Shown here piece after piece: positions 1 to 6,057 of a stretch of DNA of 8,086 nucleotides; the first letter of the stretch is position 1, and every line of letters starts with the position of its first letter. The stretch comes from Acidobacteriota bacterium (GTDB lineage: Bacteria; Acidobacteriota; Thermoanaerobaculia; Multivoradales; JAHEKO01): NCBI GenBank assembly GCA_027296385.1, contig JAPUJD010000173.1, forward strand, positions 1 to 8,086. Direction: 5' to 3'. A program made the translations under genes and the position numbers. The notes beneath the pieces are model-generated. The model was not told the DNA's origin, did no database searches, and saw only the letters and a program-made list of their open reading frames with translations.

Positions 1-210
1 CGCATCCGCTCCGAGACCGGGCGACCGTTCAAGAACCTCGACTGGAGCGGCGCCGTGCGTCAAGAGTGGTCTCTCTTCGCCGGCCGGGTCGAGGTCGACG
101 GCTTGAGCCCCGGCCGTTGGCTGCTCTCGGTCTCCACCTCGGACGGGCGCAGCTGGGAAGGTAGCGTACGGCTAGTGGCGGGCAACAACGACGAAGTCGT
201 TCTCGACTGA
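1..210 (+). CDS. C-terminal end of a probable exported protein with a carboxypeptidase-regulatory-like beta-sandwich domain (partial)
   Basis: The reading frame is open from the first base of the window and ends at a TGA at 208-210, giving the last 69 residues of a protein whose start lies outside. The tail contains the pattern VDGLSPGRWLLSVSTSDGR followed by a WEGSVRLVAG strand and a terminal EVVLD. A 'DGLxPGRYxLxVxA' strand-turn-strand followed by a final V-rich strand is typical of carboxypeptidase regulatory-like (CarboxypepD_reg / transthyretin-like) beta-sandwich domains. These often sit at the end of secreted or surface proteins, and Acidobacteriota carry many of them. The function of the whole protein cannot be read from this piece. 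It ends 21 bp before prmC on the same strand, so read-through transcription into prmC is possible. The domain assignment is inferred from pattern resemblance only. Confidence 0.6.
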   Translation, partial: RIRSETGRPFKNLDWSGAVRQEWSLFAGRVEVDGLSPGRWLLSVSTSDGRSWEGSVRLVAGNNDEVVLD

Positions 211-219
211 CGAAGACTC

Positions 220-225
220 TAAACT
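220..225 (+). promoter_or_regulatory. Candidate -10 element (TAAACT) for a leaderless prmC transcript
   Basis: TAAACT fits the TANNNT -10 pattern seen in many GC-rich bacteria and is AT-rich against very GC-rich surroundings. Only 6 bases separate it from the prmC ATG at 232, so a start site 6-8 bases downstream would fall on or next to the A of the ATG, giving a leaderless mRNA. No Shine-Dalgarno sequence precedes this ATG, which fits. I see no convincing -35 element 16-18 bases upstream. The match is short and could be chance. Confidence 0.3.
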
Positions 226-231
226 GGCCGC

Positions 232-1077
232 ATGGGCGAGCGGATTCTGGATCTCCTGACCGCGGCAAGGGCGCGGCTGCGAGCCGCGCCCCACACCCCT
301 CCCGCGCGCGAAGCCAACCTGCTGCTGGGCCACGTCCTGGGCTGGCCGGAAGCACGGATCCTCGCCCACGATGATGAGGCGGTCGGCGCCGAGCAGGCCG
401 CGGCCTTCACCGCGCTGGTCGAGCGTCGGCTCCAGGGAGAGCCGGTAGCCTACCTTACCGGCGAGCGAGAGTTCTTCGGCCGGTCGTTCGCGGTCGACTC
501 GAGAGTTCTCATTCCGCGCCCGGAAACCGAGCATCTGATCGAGGCGGCGATGGCGCAAACGCTGCCGCCTCGCGCCTGGATTCTCGACGTCGGCACGGGC
601 TCGGGCTGCATCGCCGTGACCCTGGCCCTCGAGCTGACCGGGACGCGGGTCGTCGCGACCGACGCGTCGCTCGGGGCTCTTGCCGTTGCGTGGCACAATG
701 TTCGGCGCTTCGGAGTCGACGACCGTGTTCTGTTGACTCGCACCGACTGGCTCTCTGGCACCCGGACCCGCTCGATCGACCTCGTCGTGGCCAATCCCCC
801 CTACATCACCCAGGCCGATGCGGCCACCCTGTCACCCGAGATCACCGACTTCGAGCCCCATGAGGCCCTCTTCTCCGGCACCGACGGCCTGACGAGCTAC
901 CGCCAGCTCTTCGCCGCACTGGCATCCCTCAGGTCGGGCACACCCGTTCTCTGCGAGGTCGGACACACGCAGGCATCAGCGGTCGCCGACCTGGCTCACG
1001 AACGGGGCTTCGTCCATCACCGGACGATCGACGACTACGCTGGGTTCTCGCGAGTTGTGGTAGTAATCCGGGGCTGA
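232..1077 (+). CDS. prmC: Peptide chain release factor N(5)-glutamine methyltransferase (PrmC/HemK)
   Basis: PrmC uses S-adenosylmethionine to methylate the glutamine of the GGQ motif in release factors RF1 and RF2 in the cytoplasm, raising the efficiency of translation termination. The 281-residue length is normal for the family. The N-terminal helical substrate-binding domain covers about residues 1-75 and is followed by the family signatures AYLTGEREFFG (73-83) and LIPRPETE (93-100). The SAM-binding glycine loop ILDVGTGSGCIA is at 117-128. The catalytic NPPY motif that holds the target glutamine is at 188-191 in VVANPPYI. The ATG at 232 is preferred because the protein begins directly with the usual N-terminal helix; no Shine-Dalgarno sequence is visible. 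It sits 21 bp after the preceding gene and 25 bp before murA, so co-transcription with murA is likely. All key residues are present and identification is secure. Confidence 0.96.
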   Translation: MGERILDLLTAARARLRAAPHTPPAREANLLLGHVLGWPEARILAHDDEAVGAEQAAAFTALVERRLQGEPVAYLTGEREFFGRSFAVDSRVLIPRPETEHLIEAAMAQTLPPRAWILDVGTGSGCIAVTLALELTGTRVVATDASLGALAVAWHNVRRFGVDDRVLLTRTDWLSGTRTRSIDLVVANPPYITQADAATLSPEITDFEPHEALFSGTDGLTSYRQLFAALASLRSGTPVLCEVGHTQASAVADLAHERGFVHHRTIDDYAGFSRVVVVIRG

Positions 1078-1102
1078 GACCGCGCCTCCTCGGGCGATTG
1101 CC

Positions 1103-2359
1103 ATGGATTGTTTCGAGATCACCGGACCCAACCGCCTCGCCGGGAGAATCCGGGCGGCAGGAGCGAAGAACGCTGCACTGCCGGCCTTGGCTGCGACCTT
1201 GCTGACGGAGGGCTCGGTGGAGCTTTCCGGCTTGCCGCTGGTGCGCGATATTCGCACCATGACGCGACTACTCGAACATCTGGGAACACGGGTCGAGACC
1301 GTCGGGGGCACCTTGCGGCTGACTCCGAGCGGCGCGCCAGTGACCGACAATGCCGAGTACGACCTCGTCAAGACGATGCGTGCCTCGATCCTGGTTCTCG
1401 GCCCGCTGGTCACTCGCTTCGGCCACGCCCGAGTCTCCTTGCCCGGTGGCTGTGCCATCGGGGTGCGGCCGATCGATCAGCACCTCGCCGGCCTCGAGGC
1501 TCTCGGGGCCGAGGTGACCCTGGAGCACGGCTACGTTACGGCGCGTACCGACCGGCTGGTCGGCAATCGCTTCCGCTTCGCCGGTCAGAGCGTGACCGGC
1601 ACCGAGAACCTGTTGATGGCCGCCTGTCTCGCTCGGGGCACCACGGTGCTCGAGAACTGCGCCTGCGAGCCCGAGGTGGTTGACCTGGCGCGGCTCCTCG
1701 TCGCCATGGGTGCACAGATTGACGGCGCCGGCCAGGGTCGGATCGAGATTCAGGGCGTCGACCACCTGGGCAGCGCCAAGCATCGCGTGATCTCAGACCG
1801 AATCGAGGGCGGGACCTTCCTGATCGGCGCTGCTATCACCGGTGGTGACGTGGTGCTCGAGCACGCCTGCGCCGCCGACCTGGCACCGCTGCTCGAAGTG
1901 CTCGAGAGCGCCGGCTGCACGGTCGAGACCCGTTCCGACACCGTGCGCGTGGCCGCGACCGAGCCCCTGCGATCCCGTTCGATCGAAACCGCGCCCCATC
2001 CCGGCTTCCCGACCGATCTGCAGGCCCAGTACATGGCGCTGATGAGTCAGGCTGAAGGCCGCTCGAGTGTGCACGAAACCGTCTTCGAGAACCGCTTCCA
2101 GCACGCGCCGGAGCTGGTGCGCATGGGCGCCGCAATCCAGGTCGACGGTGGCTACGCCTGGATCGAAGGCCCGACGCCGCTCTCGGGAGCTCATGTCATG
2201 GCGACCGATCTGCGCGCTTCGGCCTGCCTCGTGCTGGCCGGACTCGTCGCCGACGGCGTAACCACCGTTCACCGCATCTACCACTTGGACCGCGGCTACG
2301 AAGGCATGGAGGAGAAGCTCCGCAGCCTGGGCGCGCGAGTGGAACGCACCAGCGAATGA
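1103..2359 (+). CDS. murA: UDP-N-acetylglucosamine 1-carboxyvinyltransferase (MurA)
   Basis: MurA transfers enolpyruvate from phosphoenolpyruvate to UDP-GlcNAc, the first committed step of peptidoglycan precursor synthesis, in the cytoplasm. The 418-residue length matches the family (E. coli MurA is 419). The substrate-binding AKNAALP motif is at 21-27. The mobile active-site loop reads LPGGCAIGVRPID, with the catalytic cysteine at 117 and the conserved arginine at 122. The cysteine is retained (not the Asp variant), so this version is of the fosfomycin-sensitive type by family knowledge. The FPTDLQAQ motif places the catalytic aspartate at 305; R371 (DLRAS) and R397 (HLDRGYE) near the C-terminus also match conserved positions. 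The protein begins directly with the family's usual first strand (MDCFEITG). Its TGA overlaps the ATG of the downstream lytic transglycosylase gene (ATGA), which implies one mRNA and probable translational coupling. Confidence 0.97.
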   Translation: MDCFEITGPNRLAGRIRAAGAKNAALPALAATLLTEGSVELSGLPLVRDIRTMTRLLEHLGTRVETVGGTLRLTPSGAPVTDNAEYDLVKTMRASILVLGPLVTRFGHARVSLPGGCAIGVRPIDQHLAGLEALGAEVTLEHGYVTARTDRLVGNRFRFAGQSVTGTENLLMAACLARGTTVLENCACEPEVVDLARLLVAMGAQIDGAGQGRIEIQGVDHLGSAKHRVISDRIEGGTFLIGAAITGGDVVLEHACAADLAPLLEVLESAGCTVETRSDTVRVAATEPLRSRSIETAPHPGFPTDLQAQYMALMSQAEGRSSVHETVFENRFQHAPELVRMGAAIQVDGGYAWIEGPTPLSGAHVMATDLRASACLVLAGLVADGVTTVHRIYHLDRGYEGMEEKLRSLGARVERTSE

Positions 2360-4665
2360 TCTGGCTGCTGGCGCTCCTCTGGCCGCTGGAAGCGAGTCTC
2401 GCAGCGGCGCTCCCTGATCCTAGAATCGAGTGGGTCGAACTCCAACATTCCGGCAAGCTCGAGGAGGCTCTCGACCGGGTCGAGGAGTTTCTCGCCTCCC
2501 AGGCCGGCAACGGTGTCGGTCCCAAGCTCGGCGCGCACTACTTCCAGGGCCGGCTGCTCACCGCCCTCGGCCGCGGTACGCAAGCAACTTCTGCCCTGGC
2601 GGCCGGTCTCGCCGCAGACCCCAAACTCGAGCCCTGGACCCGATACCGCCTGGCCGAGGTCCAGATCGCCCACGGCCACCCGGAGGTTGCTGCCGGCCTC
2701 CTGGCCACGCTGCTGGGCTCGCGGTCGAGCACCGAGCTCGAGAACCACGCCGCTCGCCTGTTGGCCACAGCGCTACGCGACGGCGGTGACTGCCGACTCC
2801 TGGCGAATCTCGACGCCTGGAGCCTGAAAACTGCCCACCGCAGGCCGCTGCGGCTCGAGCGAGCCAATTGCCGGCACGGGCGCGATCCGGACGCGTCCTA
2901 CCGCGAGCTGGCGGCGCTGCTCGCCGAGGGAACCGCCGACAGTGTGGCTTTCGCCGCGGCCGGCCGCCTGGCCGCACGAGTCGAAGAGCCTCCCCCCGAA
3001 ATCGCCCTCGACATCGCCATGGCGTTCTTCGGCCAACGCAGTTTCGAGCCAGCGCTCGAGTATTTCACTCGCGCCCTGCAGCCCGGCGCGCTGCCACTAG
3101 CGCTACGCACCGACTACGAACTCCTGTACGCCGTCGCCCGCAGCTACTTTTGGCTTCGCGACTACCGGCAAGCCGCTGAGCGTTTCGACAACCTTGCCAC
3201 CCTCACCCAGGACCGCGGCGAGCGCGCCCGCGCCTACTATCAACAGGCACGCTCACTGGAGCTGGCCGACGACGGCGACGCCGCCGACCGCGCCTACGAT
3301 CGCGCCTACGCCGCCGAGATCGACGGCTCCTGGGCCGCCGCTGCCCTGACCGCGAGAGTACGAATCGCCTGGCTGGCCGGGCGGGAGAACGATGCCCTGA
3401 CGCTTTATCGGCAACTTGGCGGGCGCCGCCGTTGGCACGCTACACGCGCCCGGACAGCGCTCTTTCTGGCGGCCAGCGACCTCGTCCAAGGTCGGGCCGA
3501 TCGCGCCGGTGACTGGCTCACGACCGCCGCGGCCACGACCGGGATCCATCCGCCCGAGGTCTTCTACTGGCGCGGCCGCCTGGCCGAGGCGCGCGAAGAC
3601 CTGCCGCGAGCGGTCCAGCGTTATCGCTCAGCCCTTCTCGACGACGCCTGGGATCCCTGGTCGCAGGAAGCTCGTGAGCGGCTCGGATCGCCTACGCTCG
3701 CCGCCGAGACGAAACGGTCGGCGAGCGCTCTCGCCGCCTCGAACCGGGAGCGCGATCTGCTGTCGGCCTGGCTGCTGGCGCCGGCCAGCGGCCCCGGCAT
3801 GGCGGCCCGGGACAATCTGCGCGCACGGCTCCGGGCTCGCGGTCTAGAACGGGCCTTCATGGAGCTGGCGACGGTGCCGACGCCGCTCTGGCCGCTATGG
3901 GAGAGCCCGCTGACTTCAGTCGAGGGACGACTCCTGGCGCTCGGCGACTGGCAACTCGGGTTGCCTGCGGTTGCCCGCTATTTCCCCGTCACCGAGGCCC
4001 GTCTCGGACTCACACGATCGCGCCTGCTGGCGGAGGCCGGACTGACCCGCGCGTCGATCCTGACGGCAGAGTTGCTGGCGAAGAGAGCCCCGGCAACCGT
4101 TCCGCCGGGGCTATGGCCCGCCGAGCTGACCCGGAACCTCTACCCCCTGGCCTACGGCAAGCACATCCGGCGCGAGGCCGCTGGCGCCGGTCTTGACCCG
4201 TTGCTCCTGGCGGCCCTTATCCGCGAGGAGAGCCGGTTCGACGCCGCGGCCAACTCTGCCGCCGCGGCCTACGGACTGACCCAGTTCGTCCTGCCGACCG
4301 CCCGCCGGCTAGGTCGACGGCTAGGACTCGAGGACCTCGGAACCGACGATCTCCAGCGACCCGAGATCGCCATTCGACTAGGAGCGTTCTACCTCGCCGA
4401 GCTCGGCGAGCTCTTCGCCCGCCAGGAGCACAGCATGCTCGCCGCCTACAACGCCGGCGAGCCGCAGACCGAGCTGTGGCAGCGCTACTGTTTCAGCGAC
4501 GAACGGGCGGAGTTTCTCACCAAGGTCGGCTTCCGCGAGACTCGCGGCTACTTGCGCAAGGTCCTGCGCAGCTACGCGCGCTACCGCGAGCTCTACCCCG
4601 GGTTGGCCGGACCTCCGACGGTCGCCACCACCCCCGGCAAGGTGTCCTCGATCTCGTCGAAATAG
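2356..4665 (+). CDS. Exported Slt70-like soluble lytic murein transglycosylase with TPR-like helical domain
   Basis: Lytic transglycosylases cleave the MurNAc-GlcNAc bond of peptidoglycan in the periplasm, leaving 1,6-anhydro-MurNAc ends. The 769-residue protein starts with a hydrophobic leader (MIWLLALLWPLEASLAAA, residues 1-18) that looks like a signal peptide with a short, uncharged start. A long alpha-helical region follows, with TPR-like repeats clearest at about 215-440, as in the superhelical ring of Slt70. The SLT catalytic domain spans about 595-740. It has the catalytic glutamate E625 in REES, the YGLTQF stretch at 639-644 (the counterpart of GLMQxMP) and AYNAGE at 697-702. The start is fixed by the ATGA overlap with murA and by the signal peptide. 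Some 20 residues after the catalytic domain form a low-complexity tail that lies inside the 3' overlap with the opposite-strand gene. The length is somewhat greater than E. coli Slt70 (about 645 residues). The enzyme class is secure; the exact subfamily is less so. Confidence 0.92.
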   Translation: MIWLLALLWPLEASLAAALPDPRIEWVELQHSGKLEEALDRVEEFLASQAGNGVGPKLGAHYFQGRLLTALGRGTQATSALAAGLAADPKLEPWTRYRLAEVQIAHGHPEVAAGLLATLLGSRSSTELENHAARLLATALRDGGDCRLLANLDAWSLKTAHRRPLRLERANCRHGRDPDASYRELAALLAEGTADSVAFAAAGRLAARVEEPPPEIALDIAMAFFGQRSFEPALEYFTRALQPGALPLALRTDYELLYAVARSYFWLRDYRQAAERFDNLATLTQDRGERARAYYQQARSLELADDGDAADRAYDRAYAAEIDGSWAAAALTARVRIAWLAGRENDALTLYRQLGGRRRWHATRARTALFLAASDLVQGRADRAGDWLTTAAATTGIHPPEVFYWRGRLAEAREDLPRAVQRYRSALLDDAWDPWSQEARERLGSPTLAAETKRSASALAASNRERDLLSAWLLAPASGPGMAARDNLRARLRARGLERAFMELATVPTPLWPLWESPLTSVEGRLLALGDWQLGLPAVARYFPVTEARLGLTRSRLLAEAGLTRASILTAELLAKRAPATVPPGLWPAELTRNLYPLAYGKHIRREAAGAGLDPLLLAALIREESRFDAAANSAAAAYGLTQFVLPTARRLGRRLGLEDLGTDDLQRPEIAIRLGAFYLAELGELFARQEHSMLAAYNAGEPQTELWQRYCFSDERAEFLTKVGFRETRGYLRKVLRSYARYRELYPGLAGPPTVATTPGKVSSISSK
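4593..4665. other. 73-bp tail-to-tail (convergent) coding overlap
   Basis: The stop codon of the - strand SurA-like gene (TAG, complement of 4593-4595) lies upstream of the stop codon of the + strand transglycosylase gene (TAG at 4663-4665). Both genes therefore code on opposite strands across 73 bp. The segment encodes the last 24 or so residues of each protein, in both cases a low-complexity tail outside the recognisable domain. There is no room for a conventional terminator between the genes, and no hairpin followed by a T-run is visible here on either strand. Confidence 0.85.
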
Positions 4666-5312
4666 TCCTCGACGTCGGCCAAACGTCTGAGCTCTTCGGT
4701 CCAGCTCGCGATCTCTGTGTTGAGGCGCTCCTCCTTGAGCACCACCCGAATGCTTTCACGGACCTGTTGCAACGGCGGCGGGGTGGCTCCCCGCCGGCGC
4801 ATCTCGGGCACGAGCGTCTGGTCGTAGTAGGCACGAATGTCGTCCAGGTCGACGAAGACCCGCGGCCCCAACCGTTCGTCGACGAAGGTCAGCACCATGA
4901 GCTGGCGGGCGACGAGCTGGCGCAAGCTGTCCGCCTCGAGACCCAGCTCCTTCAGTCGCTCGGCGAACTCCCGGTCGTTGGCGAAGCGGCCGCGGATTCG
5001 CGCATAGCCCTCTTCCACCTCCGCCGTCGGCAGCTCGACGAAGCCGAAACTGTCGATCTCGTGGAAGCGTAGCCGCTGCTCGATCAGCTGGTCGAGAATA
5101 CGGCGCCGCAGGGCCCGCTCGTTCTCGCCCTCGACGCGATCGACCATTCGCAGCTCTACGATCTGGGTGACCTCGGACTGGAGGATCGGATCCTCGTCGA
5201 CTACGGCCAACACGCGATCGATCAACTCGGGCTCGGCGGCCTGGGCCGACAGCGTTCCGGCGCCGCAGAGAACACCCACGAGAACGGCCAACAGACGGTG
5301 GCGGAGCCTCAT
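4593..5312 (-). CDS. Periplasmic SurA-N-like chaperone protein lacking a PPIase domain
   Basis: The 239-residue protein starts with a clear signal peptide: basic RLRHR, a hydrophobic core (7-19) and an AQA/A cleavage site near residue 25. After cleavage comes LIDRVLAVVDEDPILQSEV (30-48), the hallmark opening of the SurA N-terminal chaperone domain, then a helical region to about 150. The last part, from VDLDDIRAYYDQ (154-165) to a helix ending near ELRRLADV (about 207-214), resembles the closing part of the SurA chaperone module. No parvulin rotamase domain of about 90-100 residues is present. It therefore probably acts as a chaperone or scaffold for unfolded outer-membrane or periplasmic proteins and not as an isomerase; this is inferred. 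The frame stays open upstream to 5531, but that extension overlaps rsmI and would bury the signal peptide. The ATG at 5312 is preferred, and an in-frame ATG at 5330 (six residues longer) is a possible alternative. No Shine-Dalgarno sequence is seen. The 3' end overlaps the transglycosylase gene. Confidence 0.82.
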   Translation of the reverse strand: MRLRHRLLAVLVGVLCGAGTLSAQAAEPELIDRVLAVVDEDPILQSEVTQIVELRMVDRVEGENERALRRRILDQLIEQRLRFHEIDSFGFVELPTAEVEEGYARIRGRFANDREFAERLKELGLEADSLRQLVARQLMVLTFVDERLGPRVFVDLDDIRAYYDQTLVPEMRRRGATPPPLQQVRESIRVVLKEERLNTEIASWTEELRRLADVEDYFDEIEDTLPGVVATVGGPANPG

Positions 5313-5320
5313 CGGCGCGC

Positions 5321-5330
5321 ATGCTAGCAT
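5321..5330. promoter_or_regulatory. Perfect 10-bp palindrome ATGCTAGCAT in the divergent gap: candidate overlapping divergent -10 elements or operator
   Basis: The 40-bp gap between the divergent SurA-like gene and rsmI contains ATGCTAGCAT, a perfect inverted repeat and the only AT-rich patch in the gap. Read on either strand it gives TAGCAT, which fits a TANNNT -10 element. On the + strand (5325-5330) the ATG of rsmI follows after 22 bases, giving a leader of about 16 bases. On the - strand (5326-5321) the ATG of the SurA-like gene follows after 8 bases, giving a leaderless transcript. No good -35 elements are seen on either side. A dimeric repressor site is an alternative reading. A 10-bp palindrome is expected by chance several times in a window this size, so location is the main argument. 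Confidence 0.35.
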
Positions 5331-5352
5331 TCCGCCGGCGCGCGCCCACCCG

Positions 5353-6057
5353 ATGTCCGGCATTCTCTTCGTCGTCTCCACCCCGATCGGCAATCTAGCC
5401 GATCTGTCGCCTCGGGCACGAGACGTCCTGGCCTCGGCCGCCGTCGTGGCCTGCGAAGACACCCGACGCACCGGACGGCTGCTGGCGCATTGCGGCATCA
5501 AGAACCGGCTCTTGTCCCTCCACGAGCACAACGAGGCGAGCCGGGTGCCGAGCCTCGTCGAACGCCTGGCTCAGGGCGACGACGTGGCTCTGGTCAGCGA
5601 CGCGGGCACGCCACTGCTCTGTGACCCCGGCTTCCTTCTCGTCCGCGAGGCGGCGGCCCGCGGCGTCACCGTCCGGGCCGTCCCCGGACCCTCGGCAGTG
5701 CTGGCGGCTCTCGCTGTTTCCGGCCTGCCGCCCTATCCCTTCACCTTCGCCGGCTTTGTGCCCCGCAAGGCCGGCAAGCGCCGGACCTTCTTCGCCGGGC
5801 TCGCCGAGCTCGGGCACACCTCGATCGCCTTCGAATCGCCGCATCGCATCCAGGCGAGCCTCGAGGCGGCGGCCGAGGTGCTCGGCGAACGGCCGGTCGT
5901 GCTCTGCCGCGAGCTCACCAAGCTGCACGAGGAAGTGTTGCGAGGAACGGCGAGCACGATAGCCGACCACCTGGAGCAACGGGCCTCGATCAAGGGTGAG
6001 ATCGTGCTGGTGATCGGACCGCCCGACGGCTCGGGCTCGCGTTCGCCGGAAGCATGA
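5353..6057 (+). CDS. rsmI: 16S rRNA (cytidine(1402)-2'-O)-methyltransferase (RsmI)
   Basis: RsmI places the 2'-O-methyl group on C1402 of 16S rRNA in the ribosomal P site, using SAM; it acts in the cytoplasm on the 30S subunit. The 234-residue protein has the tetrapyrrole-methylase-type fold with family signatures STPIGNLADLSPRA (9-22), VACEDTRRTGRLL (32-44), LVSDAGTPLLCDPG (80-93), AVPGPSAVLAAL (109-120) and FESPHRI (160-166). It is shorter than E. coli RsmI (about 286 residues) and stops soon after the last core strand (GEIVLVIGP, 215-223), so it lacks the small C-terminal helical domain. The frame is open 62 codons further upstream, but those codons run antisense through the neighbouring signal peptide. 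The ATG at 5353 gives the expected N-terminus 7 residues before the SAM-loop motif. No Shine-Dalgarno sequence is visible. Its TGA overlaps the ATG of the next gene (ATGA). Confidence 0.95.
   Translation: MSGILFVVSTPIGNLADLSPRARDVLASAAVVACEDTRRTGRLLAHCGIKNRLLSLHEHNEASRVPSLVERLAQGDDVALVSDAGTPLLCDPGFLLVREAAARGVTVRAVPGPSAVLAALAVSGLPPYPFTFAGFVPRKAGKRRTFFAGLAELGHTSIAFESPHRIQASLEAAAEVLGERPVVLCRELTKLHEEVLRGTASTIADHLEQRASIKGEIVLVIGPPDGSGSRSPEA

Noticed and set aside
1268..1783. - strand open frames inside murA (this one and several shorter ones up to about 2284)
   Set aside because: Mirror frames of a fully supported murA gene in high-GC DNA; no motifs or start signals support them.
4600..4700. Possible intrinsic terminator at the convergent gene ends
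   Set aside because: No stable inverted repeat followed by a T-run was found on either strand; the sequence is coding on both strands.
4476..5072. 198-codon + strand open frame spanning the convergent junction
   Set aside because: It overlaps two better supported genes, has no family signature, and its second half is a mirror image of the SurA-like coding sequence.
5262..5267. Possible lipoprotein cysteine in the SurA-like leader (C16 in VGVLCGAG)
   Set aside because: The residue before the cysteine is leucine, which does not fit a lipobox, and an AQA/A signal peptidase I site follows further on.
5167..5352. 62-codon upstream extension of rsmI
   Set aside because: These codons are antisense to the SurA-like signal peptide and N-terminus and do not resemble any RsmI N-terminus; the family begins a few residues before the STPIGNL motif, as with the ATG at 5353.
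5313..5531. 73-codon upstream extension of the SurA-like gene
   Set aside because: It would run antisense through the start of rsmI and place a long charged stretch before a good signal peptide. The internal ATG at 5312 (or 5330) explains the protein better.
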